NCBI GenBank assembly: GCA_963682025.1
Contig: OY821519.1
Span: 196,944,920-197,008,919, forward strand
Source of the DNA: Cordilura impudica
Lineage: Eukaryota; Arthropoda; Insecta; Diptera; Scathophagidae
DNA: 64,000 nt
Direction: 5' to 3'
Shown piece after piece: positions 19,320-29,660 of the stretch (position 1 is its first letter; each line of letters starts with the position of its first letter). Under the pieces are notes generated by a model. The model searched no databases and was not told the origin of the DNA. It saw only the letters and a list, made by a program, of their open reading frames with translations. A program made the position numbers and the translations under genes.

Positions 19320-20597
19320 TTTGTAAGTACCAAAAATATTTCACCTAGACCAATTTTTATTACATTGATCGACTCAGAATCACTTTCTGAGTGGATTTAG
19401 CGATGTTCGTTCATTCCTGCGTCTGCCCGTCTGTCTGTGTATCCGTGTAAACCTTTTAGTAAGTAAACTAATTTAGTAAGTAAACTAACATCGGCCATAG
19501 AATGAGTACCGTAGAAATTGGAGAAAATCAGTTCAAGTTCACACCTGGTCCCGTACAACCTCACTCCTCTGATCTCCTTAAAATCTTACAGCCGACCGAA
19601 AAAGGAATACAACTCCCATATATGGGCAGGAGCTTCAAAGTCTATTTTGGAGCTACTGGACCGTGTGCAAAGGAGGGAGTTGATGCTCATCAATTACAGT
19701 AGGGTATCCAACTCTATTGACTCATTGGAACATCGTCGGAAAGTGAGTTGTGTAGCACTGTTCTATAGATACTACCATGGGCCTGAGATTAGGGAACTTG
19801 TTTCAAGTGCCCGAGTTTTGGTTCGCTCTACCCGCTTCTCTAGTAGGTCACTTCCGTTTGTAGTCTATTGTCCAGTTGACGGCACAATGCATTACAGAGA
19901 GAATTCATTTGTCAGTCGAACTAGCCGTATGTGGTATAAACTCCACGCATAGGTCTTTACTGACAGTTATAATCTAATAAAATTTAAGTCAAATATCCAA
20001 AAACAATACTCCCTTATTCCTCCTTCCACTAACTTATTTTCCTGAGATTAATACAACGCACAGCATCTATAGGGGACATCTCTTGAGTGTTGGTTAATAG
20101 ATAAAAAAAATTACACATATAAAATCGACTTAAATCGCCATAAGATCCACATTATCATATCGATCTCGGTAAAATTGGGTTTGTATATGTTTATTACATC
20201 CATTTATCAGTAGTATAAAAAGAAATCCATAGGAACATTATCAGTTATATGCCCCATATAAAGCTGCTTCCCGATCTTCACTTAAAAAAAAAAAACAATA
20301 CAAAAATGTACGGATTTTTCTTAAATTTGGTTTTTATATATTTTTGCAAAAAATAAGTGACCTTACCTAATATGGTCACGATTGGTCCATTTTTCGACCT
20401 ACTCCCCATATAAATATAGCGTCCGATATGAACTTTTTCATATCTGCAGCCAAAAAATATTAATAACATTGCCACTCAAATTTGATTTATTTTTATTTTT
20501 TATGTCCAATTAGTTGGACCTAAGAGGTAGGGTCTCTAAATGTATGGTATAGAGTATTGTATAGTCGGCCTAAACTGACTATAATTTTCCTCCTTGT
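19320..20597 (+). mobile_element. HINE-1 copy g, split by a truncated LINE
   Basis: A plus-strand copy in two parts, 19320-19560 and 20110-20597. The left part ends in the CCTGGTCCCGTACAA block. The right part resumes with TTACACATATAAAATCGAC, which is contiguous in other copies. The 3' end is degenerate (TTTTCCTCCTTG). The insert is a 5'-truncated LINE with an A-rich tail. Confidence 0.75.
19561..20109 (+). mobile_element. 5'-truncated non-LTR retrotransposon (C-terminal RT tail)
   Basis: A plus-strand coding fragment open from 19518 to a TAG at 19950-19952. It carries the blocks YNSHIWAGASKSILELLDRV and SIDSLEHRRKVSCVALFYRY, seen at the very end of jockey/CR1-type reverse transcriptase ORFs. 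After the TAG the same frame continues for 30 codons (VFTDSYNLIKFKSNIQ, IPPSTNLFS) to a natural stop at 20043. The TAG is therefore a point nonsense change. The insert ends in an A run at about 20102-20109, and HINE-1 resumes, typical of target-primed insertion with 5' truncation. Confidence 0.75.
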
Positions 20598-20599
20598 TT

Positions 20600-21560
20600 T
20601 CAATTAGAATTTATTTTCAAATATTTGGCACGTTATAATTTTCATTTGTATTGGCAGTGATAGAGTTTTAGAGCATTTAGACATTATTGGTTAGCACATA
20701 TATTTTATCCATATATATTGTATAACTAAAACCTCTGTTCATTTACTTGGAATATATTAAAAAAAAAACAAAAAGTTAATTAATACCAATTTAAAACATG
20801 GCTCCCTTCCAATTCTGCCCATAATTTTTGCAGTACTTAAAAATAGACCGAATAGAGTTATACCAATTTTTAGAAAATATTTTCGATTATTGGAACATAT
20901 TTGTAACAAAAATTATTTTTGTTTTAGTTACGTACGAATTAGAAAAAAACCTTATTCATTTATTTATTTTTTTTGTTGTTATAATATAGCTTCGGTAAAA
21001 ACATATTATTTAACAGCTCTGATTATAGATATACGAGTAATTTTTGCAATATTGAAAACTTCGACAAGTGCAAACAATAATATCTATGCCATATTGTTTG
21101 TGCATGGCTCGATATTTTAATGGTTAAATGCTAGAAAACAAAAAGAGGTTAATAGCTCTTATTTATATATATTTACTCGTTCGTACAATACAGACGAAGA
21201 AAGAAAGCCACTACTAGCATAAATGTTCATTATTTTAATACTTATCATGAACAATACCAGGATATTTACTTTGTTTTATTTCTTTCATAATTTATACTAT
21301 CGAGTAATGAAAGTTTTATAGGTTAATGATGTTGTGAATATTCATAGGATATTATTTGTCATATAATTGTTTGCAATATGAAGAAAAATTTTGCCATTAC
21401 AACCATGAACACTTTTTGTAATACTTGAGCGATTTGATTATACTATTGTGTTCAACGTGTAAAATCATTACACTATATGAATAATATGGAGGTCTGTCCA
21501 ACTGTTCTAGGAGAAAAAAAATTTCGAAACGTGTTGAGTCTGTGACGCTTTGGGATTTAT
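20600..21560. other. Stretch without recognisable gene
   Basis: AT-rich. A 76-codon frame at 20890-21120 has no recognisable motif and biased composition; I do not call it a gene. Confidence 0.5.
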
Positions 21561-21626
21561 AAACAAGTAAGAATATTACAGTCGGTCTAGACCGTCTATA
21601 CGATAACCTATACTATGCGTTTAGAG

Positions 21627-22017
21627 TATGGTAAAATACCAAGAGAATGAGTAATAGTTTTGTAATTCATTTAAAGTTCAATAAATTGCCAACATAACAA
21701 ATGAATGAGTAATAGTTTGATGACTTACTTAAAGTACAAGTCGACATAATTATTCATAATATCAGGTGATATAAATTGGCATACCTTTAAGTTTAAACAC
21801 CTCATATAAAAGGTCTAATCAAATTACCAACAATTGTTTAATACTAATTGTGTATTTTCTCTTACCCTTTTTTTTTGCTTAGCTTTAAGATTTAGTATTG
21901 TAACCAATTAATATAACTACAATTTGAATTTAAATAAAAGTAGTCTATGACAAGAAACCAACACGAAAACACCTTTGTTTCCTTTCTAAAGTTCGGCCAT
22001 GAAGTCCGAACACAACA
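21627..22017 (+). repeat. 5' LTR of element 2
   Basis: A 391-bp direct repeat with constant offset 5117 to the 3' copy. It begins TATGGTAAAATACC and ends CCGAACACAACA, directly followed by the primer site. An ATTTAAATAAAAG polyadenylation-like signal lies near 21931-21943. The 5' base is set by the AGAG target duplication. Confidence 0.9.
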
Positions 22018-22035
22018 TGGCGACCGTGACAGGAC
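22018..22035 (+). other. Primer-binding site of element 2 (tRNA-Arg)
   Basis: TGGCGACCGTGACAGGAC directly follows the LTR. From memory it is complementary to the 3' 18 bases of fly tRNA-Arg(TCG), the primer of 412/mdg1-type elements. Confidence 0.85.
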
Positions 22036-22310
22036 AGTGAATCAAATAAGTACAAATGTTTAAAAATTAGTGCAAGTGTTCAAAATAAGTGCAAGTGTTT
22101 AAAAAAAAAAAAATATATAACAAACATAAAACTCAGTGAAAAAAAAAACACTAAAAGAGTTTCAACAATATACAGACTTAAGATACAAAGACGTGGTGGA
22201 AAAAGATTTTGCAAACAATTCCGTTACTCGTTGCGGGTTACGAGGTTGGCAAATCCACAGAAGACAAAGATAACAAAGAATTAGTCGAAATAATACGCAG
22301 CAGTGTAAAA

Positions 22311-22472
22311 ATGAACAATGAACCAAGTATTGACAAAAATGAAAAAATTAACTTTATTGAAATCCTCACTATAATATTAGTGATTACTCTAGCAGCGATT
22401 TATACCATTAAATCAATCTGCAAAACATTAAATAACAGAAATAGATATATCGCACGCGAGCAACAGATATAA
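22311..22472 (+). CDS. Leader ORF of element 2: 53-aa single-pass membrane peptide
   Basis: From the ATG at 22311 the frame gives a 53-residue peptide. It has an acidic/polar N-terminus, one strong hydrophobic helix (EILTIILVITLAAIYTI) and a basic C-terminus, so a single membrane span is likely. The frame is open further upstream from a TTG at 22209, but the ATG gives the more natural product. Short membrane peptides in the leader are a feature I associate with mdg1-group elements; their role is unknown to me. Element 1 has a different, basic leader ORF. Confidence 0.55.
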   Translation: MNNEPSIDKNEKINFIEILTIILVITLAAIYTIKSICKTLNNRNRYIAREQQI

Positions 22473-22759
22473 AAAAAAAAAAAAACTAACTAAACTAAAT
22501 TGTTTAACTCGTGCATTAACAACAAACTTTTTATGTTTTAAACGAAACGAAAATATATTTGAAAATTAAAACTTAAAACAAACGTGTATGCACTGCAAAT
22601 TAAAGAAAAACTGATCATTTATTTTATTTGTACAATTATCATACAAAATATTAAACGGAAAATATATAAAAAAAAAACAAGTTTCAAAATTGAAAAAAAA
22701 AAAATGTCAAAATTGAAAAAAAAAACAGCTATAACTACATCATCATCAAGCCTAATCAT

Positions 22760-22830
22760 CAACAGCAGCATGGTCATCTTAAAGAAAAAGCAGCATCATC
22801 AACAGCAGCATGGTCATCTTAAAGCAGCAT
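22760..22830 (+). repeat. Short tandem duplication in element 2 leader
   Basis: The segment CATCAACAGCAGCATGGTCA followed by TCTTAAAG is repeated twice, in a CAT/CAG-rich patch of the leader between the membrane-peptide ORF and gag. It falls in an 85-codon open frame (22584-22841) that I regard as fortuitous. Confidence 0.7.
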
Positions 22831-22990
22831 CATCAACATAATATTCAACATGCTGAAGTACATCTGATCCAGAATAAATTAATATATGTAAGGTTAGAGA
22901 CTAAGTTTTATCTTTAATGAAAATTTTTCTATTATGACTATTATCTTAACGTAATAATTTTTGATTTAATAAAATTTATAAAAAAAAAAT

Positions 22991-24208
22991 ATGCAATGGG
23001 AAAACATATTACATAATTTAGAACCCTTTGAAAGTGAATTTAAACAATCTTACAAATGCATTAACCAGAATAGACCTATAAAAACTGAAACACTAGACAA
23101 ACACATACAAATTTTAATAGAAACTTTTAATGCTATTAGAGCAGCATTACACGGGCAATACGATAGATACTCTACACCTCACAAGGAAGAGGCCAATAAG
23201 ATCTTTCACACATATAGAGATCAATTAATAAGAGTATTTCATAGACACCATATTAATATTAAAGTACCACTTTCACTAAACTGTGAAATTAACATTGAAA
23301 TTACTGAGACAGACGAAAGTGATAGGGAAGACTCACAAACAGAAACCGTTGAGGAAATTAAAACAATCATCATGCCACGAACGGAGGATGATGTTATGGA
23401 CAAAACAACAAAAATCGTTCCTGTATTCGATGGGAATGTAAATGAGTTGCAAAGTTTCCTTGACGCTCTTACCTTAATAGATCGGATAAAAGAAACACAT
23501 GAAGGGATAGCAATAGAAGTAATAAAAACTAAACTGAAGGGACAAGCAAGGAACTTGATTACTAATGAAAACAGAATACAAGATATTAAGTCTAAGCTAG
23601 TATCTTCAATACAGGGAGAATCATCCGAATTGTTATGTTCAAAACTAATGAACATAAGACAGCAATCAAAATCAGCTACTACGTATGCGGAAGAAATACA
23701 AGAAATTGCTAAAAAACTAAGTAGTGCCTACATACGGGAAGGTTACCCACATAGCATTGCTGAGAAACTAACAAAGCAAAATGCAGCTAAAGCCATCTCA
23801 CGAAACGCTACAAATGAGGAGGTAAAACTCATCATTAAAGCAGGAAATTTCACCTCACTTAATGAAGTTGTATCTAGATTCATAGAAACTAGCACTGAAG
23901 TTTCCAATTCAAATTCTGCTGTATTTCATTTTAAGAGCAGTGGTTATGCTAAGCAGCACTATAAAAATAACAGATTTAATAATCGCGGACGTGGTCAAAA
24001 CCGGCATCAAAATAACAATTCAAGAAATTATAATGAGACCAATTCAAGAAATTACAATAACAATTTTAATGGGCATCGAGGTAACCAAAGGCACAACCAC
24101 GGAAACCAATCCAATCTACAACAAAATAGAGGAAGAGTAAGAATAACTCAGGAAATCTCGGAAAACGAGATTTCCCCCCAAAACGCGGGGGGCTATCACC
24201 AAAATTAA
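22991..24208 (+). CDS. Gag of element 2 (405 aa)
   Basis: An intact frame from the ATG at 22991. It has an alpha-helical N-terminal half, an acidic patch near residues 98-118, a capsid-like middle, and a basic Asn/Arg/Gly-rich C-terminus (about 320-395) presumably binding RNA. No CCHC knuckle is present, as in Gag of element 1. It assembles the particle and packages element RNA (known for the family). The last ~79 nt overlap pol in the -1 frame. Confidence 0.85.
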   Translation: MQWENILHNLEPFESEFKQSYKCINQNRPIKTETLDKHIQILIETFNAIRAALHGQYDRYSTPHKEEANKIFHTYRDQLIRVFHRHHINIKVPLSLNCEINIEITETDESDREDSQTETVEEIKTIIMPRTEDDVMDKTTKIVPVFDGNVNELQSFLDALTLIDRIKETHEGIAIEVIKTKLKGQARNLITNENRIQDIKSKLVSSIQGESSELLCSKLMNIRQQSKSATTYAEEIQEIAKKLSSAYIREGYPHSIAEKLTKQNAAKAISRNATNEEVKLIIKAGNFTSLNEVVSRFIETSTEVSNSNSAVFHFKSSGYAKQHYKNNRFNNRGRGQNRHQNNNSRNYNETNSRNYNNNFNGHRGNQRHNHGNQSNLQQNRGRVRITQEISENEISPQNAGGYHQN

Positions 24209-26484
24209 ATGAAAATAATATTAAATCAATATTCCACTTAAACCTCAATTTAAGTAGTTTTATTGAAATACAAATATCAAATAGTAATAATTTAAATACA
24301 TTTCTTGTGGATACTGGAGCAGATGTCTCACTAATTAAAATCTGTGCTCTGAATTCATTAAAATTCAATACGAAAAATATTATCCAAATATCTGGAATCG
24401 GAAAAGGAATTATTAGATCCTTGGGAGTAATTAATATAGATTTAAAGGTAAAAAAATTCTTGATTCCTCATAAATTCCATGTAATTTCGAATACATTTCC
24501 AATACCATTTCAAGGTATTTTAGGCTTAGATTTTTTCAAAACATATAATGCTACAATTCAATATGGTCAAGATACAAATTCAAATTTACTTTCGTTAAGA
24601 CCATATAATTTAAAGGATCCTATAAATATCCCAATACTTGAAAGTCTGGGCGAGGGAGTAATGACACTTCCAGCTCGTGCTGAAGTTTTTAGGGCTATAA
24701 CAATTGACGATGAACTTTCTGATTTTGTAGTTCCCCATCAGACAATACACGATGGAGTATATGTAGCAGGTTGCATAGTATCAAAGGATTTTCCATACGT
24801 TTATGGGAAAAAATTTATAGTACGCAGCGATCATAAACCGCTGACATATCTATATTCTTTAAAAAATCCTTCAAGCAGATTGACGAGAATCCGTCTGGAA
24901 CTGGAGGAGTATGACTTTATTATAGAACACATTAAAGGTAAAGATAATTCAGGAGCGGACGCGCTGTCTCGAATTACTTTCAATGATATAAAGTCAATAC
25001 CTTTAATTAACAATACTTTCATGGTAACTACACGCGCAAAATCCGGAAGAATAACTAAAGAGAAAATTAAGGAAAATAATAACGTAATTAATGAAAAGCC
25101 TAAAGTCTTCGAAACTATTGGCTTTGATTGCGTAAAAAAGTGGGTTAAACTTAAGGTTAATATAAACAAAAATATCCCCACACTCTATTTTAAACGAGGT
25201 AAACAAGTGCTAGCACCACGAATTAATATACAAAATACTTTTGTTAATGGAAATATCGACTTAAATCAATTTTTTCCAATTCTTGAAAAAGAAACAATAA
25301 GTAGAAATCTAGATAAAATACAAATAAATTTAAATGATAATTTATTTAGCCTCGTATCAATTGAAAAATTTAAACAAAAAGCAAATCAATACGTACACAA
25401 GTTACAAATAGCGCTTACACCAAAAATATGCATAATAACTAACAAGGATGAACAAAGAGATTTATTAGCGAAATTTCATGACAACCCCCTTTTCGGAGGA
25501 CATCCGGGAACAACTAGGCTACTTAGAAAGCTTAGACAATTTTATTATTGGAAAAATATCACTAAAGATGTAAACCAATACGTAAAGAATTGTGTTCAAT
25601 GTCAAACCAATAAGACGACAAAGCACATAAGACCAGATATGATTATCACGCCAACACCACAGAAACCCTTTCAAACTGTTATAATAGATACGGTAGGACC
25701 ACTGCCTGTATCAGAAAACGGAAACCAATATATTGTAACTATTATATGCGATCTTACTAAATATCTAGTAGCATTTCCAGTAGCTAATAAAAACGCCAAA
25801 ACAATAGCTAAAGCAATAATGGAACATTTCATATTAATTTATGGCCCCATGAATAAAATACTCAGTGACATGGGTACTGAATATAACAATCAAATTCTTG
25901 AGGAACTTCTTACACTTTTAAAAATAGAAAAGGCAACATCAGCACCCTACCACCATCAAACAGTAGGAACAGTTGAAAGATCACATCGCACATTTAATGA
26001 ATACATACGCTCATACATTCACGCATCCAGAAACGATTGGGACGAATGGATAAAGTATTTCACGTATACTTTTAACACAACGCCCTCAACTGTGCATGGA
26101 TATTGTCCATTTGAACTAATTTTTCCAAATGTACCAAATCATATTCCACTAAAACAAACTGATAAAGTAGATACCGTATATAATTTCGATAATTATACAA
26201 AAGAAGTAAAATTTCGTTTGCAAACAGCATTAAATAGAGCACAACACTTAATTAACAAAACAAAACACAACCAGAAACACTCACATGATCAAAACATAAA
26301 TAATACTACAATTACAGTAGGTCAAGAAATATTCATTAAAAATCACACAGCACACAAACTAGAACAAGTTTACAAAGGACCATATACTGTTACTGATATT
26401 GACGACAAAAATAATGTATTTATAAAGAAAAAAGGGAAAACTCTGAAAGTTAATAAACAAAACATAAAGATCTTTAACAAATAA
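24130..26484 (+). CDS. Pol of element 2: protease joined to RNase H end and integrase, no RT
   Basis: The frame is open from 24130, just after a TAG, and overlaps gag by about 79 nt in the -1 frame, so it is probably made by ribosomal frameshifting; I could not identify a classic slippery heptamer. The protease has the LVDTGADVSL active site at about 24304 and GILGLDF near 24514. At about 24800 the sequence GCIVSKDFPYV joins YGKKFIVRSDHKPL. The former precedes RT and the latter is the C-terminal part of RNase H, so all RT motifs and the RNase H Asp/Glu residues are gone. ADALSR follows (24958), then the integrase H2C2 finger (25475-25610) and core Asp (IIDTVGP, 25684), Asp (SDMGTEY, 25863) and Glu (TVERSH, 25972). 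Confidence 0.9.
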   Translation, partial: RKSKNNSGNLGKRDFPPKRGGLSPKLNENNIKSIFHLNLNLSSFIEIQISNSNNLNTFLVDTGADVSLIKICALNSLKFNTKNIIQISGIGKGIIRSLGVINIDLKVKKFLIPHKFHVISNTFPIPFQGILGLDFFKTYNATIQYGQDTNSNLLSLRPYNLKDPINIPILESLGEGVMTLPARAEVFRAITIDDELSDFVVPHQTIHDGVYVAGCIVSKDFPYVYGKKFIVRSDHKPLTYLYSLKNPSSRLTRIRLELEEYDFIIEHIKGKDNSGADALSRITFNDIKSIPLINNTFMVTTRAKSGRITKEKIKENNNVINEKPKVFETIGFDCVKKWVKLKVNINKNIPTLYFKRGKQVLAPRINIQNTFVNGNIDLNQFFPILEKETISRNLDKIQINLNDNLFSLVSIEKFKQKANQYVHKLQIALTPKICIITNKDEQRDLLAKFHDNPLFGGHPGTTRLLRKLRQFYYWKNITKDVNQYVKNCVQCQTNKTTKHIRPDMIITPTPQKPFQTVIIDTVGPLPVSENGNQYIVTIICDLTKYLVAFPVANKNAKTIAKAIMEHFILIYGPMNKILSDMGTEYNNQILEELLTLLKIEKATSAPYHHQTVGTVERSHRTFNEYIRSYIHASRNDWDEWIKYFTYTFNTTPSTVHGYCPFELIFPNVPNHIPLKQTDKVDTVYNFDNYTKEVKFRLQTALNRAQHLINKTKHNQKHSHDQNINNTTITVGQEIFIKNHTAHKLEQVYKGPYTVTDIDDKNNVFIKKKGKTLKVNKQNIKIFNK

Positions 26485-26733
26485 TTTTGATTATTTTATA
26501 TACATACATATATAATCTGGAAAATTATATAATACCAAATTAAACAAATTATATACAAATATGTAAAATATAATATTGAACAAACTTTACACTTACTACT
26601 ATTCCGTTAAACTTAAGAGACAACAAAATTTAATGTTACATATAATTAATGTTACATATAATCATGTTACATTTATAAAGAAAGCTCTTATCGAAATCAC
26701 TTGATCAATGATCTCTATAAGACCTTTCATTTC

Positions 26734-26743
26734 AAAAGGGAGG
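26734..26743 (+). other. Polypurine tract of element 2
   Basis: AAAAGGGAGG directly precedes the 3' LTR: the second-strand primer expected for this class. Confidence 0.8.
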
Positions 26744-27134
26744 TATGGTAAAATACCAAGAGAATGAGTAATAGTTTTGTAATTCATTTAAAGTTCAATA
26801 AATTGCCAACATAACAAATGAATGAGTAATAGTTTGATGACTTACTTAAAGTACAAGTCGACATAATTATTCATAATATCAGGTGATATAAATTGGCATA
26901 CCTTTAAGTTTAAACACCTCATATAAAAGGTCTAATCAAATTACCAACAATTGTTTAATACTAATTGTGTATTTTCTCTTACCCTTTTTTTTTGCTTAGC
27001 TTTAAGATTTAGTATTGTAACCAATTAATATAACTACAATTTGAATTTAAATAAAAGTAGTCTATGACAAGAAACCAACACGAAAACACCTTTGTTTCCT
27101 TTCTAAAGTTCGGCCATGAAGTCCGAACACAACA
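26744..27134 (+). repeat. 3' LTR of element 2
   Basis: The 391-bp partner of the LTR at 21627-22017; no difference found on reading, including a run of nine T. It is followed by the AGAG target duplication and the resumed HINE-1 copy h. Confidence 0.9.
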
Positions 27135-27714
27135 AGAGACCCTATCTCTTAGGCCCAACTAACTGTACATAGAAAATAAGCAAAAACCAAATTTGAGTGG
27201 AATTTTTATAAATTTTTTTGGCTGCAGATATGAAAAAGTTCATATCGGATGCTATATCTATATAGGGACTTGGTCCAAAAATGGACCGATCCTGATCATG
27301 TTTGGTAAAGTCTTTTGTATTTTGCAAAAATATATACAAACAAAATTTGAGAATAATCAGTGCAATATTTTTGTTTTTTATAGATTCAAGTGAAGATCGG
27401 GAAGCAGCTCTATATGGGGTCGAAGGGATCATTTTTGGTCTACTCATTAATGGATGTCATAAACGCATACAAACCCAATTTGAGTAAGATCTATATGACA
27501 ATTTGCATCTTATGGCAATTTATGTCGATTTCATATGGGTAATTTGTATGGGGGCTAGGTCTAAACATGGATCGATTCTCACCAATTTCAACTCAGAAAG
27601 TGATTCTGATTCGATCGGTATAATTAAAGATGGGTCTAGGTCAAATATTTTTGGTTACAAACAGCAGCACAAAGTCATTATACCCAAACCACATAGTGGT
27701 ATAGGGTATAAAAA

Positions 27715-28225
27715 TTGCATACAGTGGGAGCTAGGCTGTATTGTGTTTTCTGTGCCCAACGAAACTAAGGGATTTCTTCTATATTTAAATTTGTAATATC
27801 TGTAATTCTTGTGCTCTTTAAAAATTATTATTGAGGATAAAATGATCGCAGTGGTCTGATATGATTTAGGCAAACACGTTATTCTAAGACATATCGACTG
27901 GAAAATATATATGACGTATAGTCAAGGAAAATAAATTATAGTATTCCAACAATAAATACGTAGCAGATGCGTAGTACTCACAGAGATCACAGAGAGCATA
28001 AGAAAAATATTTTTTCTAAAAATACTATCCCCATACCAGGAGCTCTCTCAGGCAAAGAGGCAACGCTACAAAAAGATGCTCGCAGTATATACGTATATAT
28101 TCTGCTCTAAAATTATGGAGCGGAAACAGATAAATATGCGCTTGAGGTATTAAATTATAGTCTGCAAGATATAATAACTATTTTCTACAAGTTCCAAGAA
28201 CTATTAATGACAAATTAATAGCTCT
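27715..28225. other. Stretch without recognisable gene
   Basis: AT-rich DNA between HINE-1 copy h and the CR1/jockey-like LINE. The end closest to 28200 may be the untranslatable N-terminal part of that LINE, but I see no motif. Confidence 0.35.
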
Positions 28226-28227
28226 CC

Positions 28228-28685
28228 AATGGATTCATGCAATAGTCTTAGAACTCATAGATACCACAGCTGGTGTTTTCATTTCCGCTCCACAACAATT
28301 GAAAATATTTTGCTGATAATATCCAACCTCTCTCAAAATAAGAGCCCAGGTCATGATAATTTATCTCCAAAAATTTTTGTTGAAGGTAAGGAGGAAATAT
28401 CACCTAACTTGTTAGTATCTTTAATGACATCATAAACACATCTGTCTATCCGTCTTCGTTGAAAATTTCAAAAATCGTGCGGATACCGAAGCAGGTAAAT
28501 GCTAACAGCGAGGATAATTTTAGGCCTAATACGTTACTGTCTATAATTGATAAAATTTTTGAGAAACTTATCCATCAGCAACTGTTATCATATATGGAAG
28601 ACAATAATCTTCTTTACGATTATCATTAGGATTTAGAAAAGGGAGTGGGACAGAGAATGCTTTCGCGAATTTTATTAATTACATA
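28228..28685 (+). pseudogene. CR1/jockey-like LINE reverse transcriptase, N-terminal RT part
   Basis: Plus-strand frames read TIENILLIISNLSQNKSPG then HDNLSPKIF; after one shift, NDIINTSVYPSSLKISKI, then NFRPNTLLSIIDKIFEKLIH and FRKGSGTENAFANFINY. These are the finger-domain blocks 1-2 of LINE RT. One shift near 28430 and one near 28625 break the frame. The coding sense stops exactly at a TA where repeat C (28686-29658) is inserted, and resumes at 29661. Confidence 0.75.
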
Positions 28686-29658
28686 CTAGCAGATTCCCGC
28701 TCTCGAAATTCGAGTGCAATTTCTAGGAAATTTTATTTTTTCATTAAGTGAAGACCCTAAAGTTATGATAATCAATTATAGCCAATTCACAAATCAACAC
28801 AAAACAAACTAATTTTTATTACAAACACATTAACAAATTTAATAAACACTCACATTATTAATTTAATAAACACTCACATTATTACTAAATAACTATATAT
28901 TAAGATTAGCACAGCCCAGCCCTGGAGATTCGAGTGCAAATTCCAGGAAATTTTATTATTTCATTTAATAAATAGTTTTTGAAGAGCCTAAGGTATGCTA
29001 ATCAATTTTAGCCAATTCACAATTCAACACTCAACACAGCCCAGCCTTCGAGACTCGAGTGCAAATTCTAGGAAATTTTATTTTTTCATTTAATAAATAA
29101 TTCTAGAGGAGCCTAAGGCATGCTAATCAATTTTAGCCAATTCACAATTCAACACTCAACACAGCCCGGCCTTCGAGACTCGAGTGCAAATTCTAGGCAA
29201 TTTTATTTTTTCATTTAATAAATAATTTTAGAAGAGCCAATTCAGATACTTTAATTTATGCATCCCCCAAAAACCAACACATTTTATATTTACTATCAGA
29301 TTCCAGCCCTAAAATTCGAGCGCAAATTCTACGAAATGTTATTTTTTCATTAAATAAAGCCCTAAAGTTATGCTAATCAATTATAGCCAATACACAAATC
29401 AACACAAAAAACGAACTAATTTTTAATACAAACACATTAACATACATTGCATTATATAATTTTATGTATGTGTTAGTAGCAACTTTAAATGCAATTTACT
29501 CAAAATAAAGGAAAAAAATTTAAAAATCTGTAAATCTGCAAAACGGCTAAAAAGAAATACCTTTCAAATAATATTTGTTTGGTCAAAATCGGGATAAAAC
29601 GGTAGAACAAAACATCGGTCACACGAATATTAATTATATTAATATTATATATGTAACG
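28686..29658 (+). mobile_element. Repeat C copy 1 (CTAG start, about 125-bp tandem units, TA-flanked)
   Basis: A 973-bp insertion in the LINE, flanked by TA. It starts CTAGCAGATTCC and contains three to four units of about 125 bp (starting near 28914, 29038, 29164 and, diverged, 29300). Each unit has a palindrome-like CCTTCGAGACTCGAG core and a CTAGGAAATTTTATTTTTTC block. The distal part (29540-29630: GCAAAACGGCTAAAAAGAAA ... AACAAAACATCGGTCACA) is shared with copy 2 at 36872-40790. Inverse fragments occur at 51780-52005 and 61185-61352. It is non-coding and the superfamily is unknown. Confidence 0.7.
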
Positions 29659-29660
29659 TA

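Larger units (their letters stand above)
21627..27134 (+). mobile_element. LTR element 2: young mdg1/412-like Ty3/gypsy element lacking RT
   Basis: A 5508-bp plus-strand insertion with two 391-bp LTRs that I read as identical, flanked by AGAG (21623-21626 and 27135-27138). It contains a tRNA-Arg primer site, a small membrane-peptide ORF, gag, a pol frame overlapping gag by -1, and a polypurine tract. The pol lacks reverse transcriptase and most of RNase H through one in-frame deletion. LTR identity implies recent mobilisation, which must have used RT supplied by another copy if the deletion preceded insertion. It is inserted into HINE-1 copy h. Confidence 0.9.
21562..27710 (-). mobile_element. 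HINE-1 copy h, split by LTR element 2
   Basis: A minus-strand copy. Its 3' terminus (AACAAGTAAG and hairpin) is at 21562-21602; it continues to 21626 (ATGCGTTTAGAG). It resumes at 27135 (AGAGACCCTATCTCTTAGGC) and ends at 27710 with GGTATAGGGTATA. The interruption is exactly LTR element 2 with an AGAG duplication. The CGGA microsatellite segment is deleted near 27590. Confidence 0.85.

Noticed and set aside
20890..21120. 76-codon frame in intergenic DNA
   Set aside because: AT-driven composition, no motif, no repeat in the window.
23239..23655. 138-codon minus-strand frame
   Set aside because: It lies fully antisense to the intact gag of element 2.
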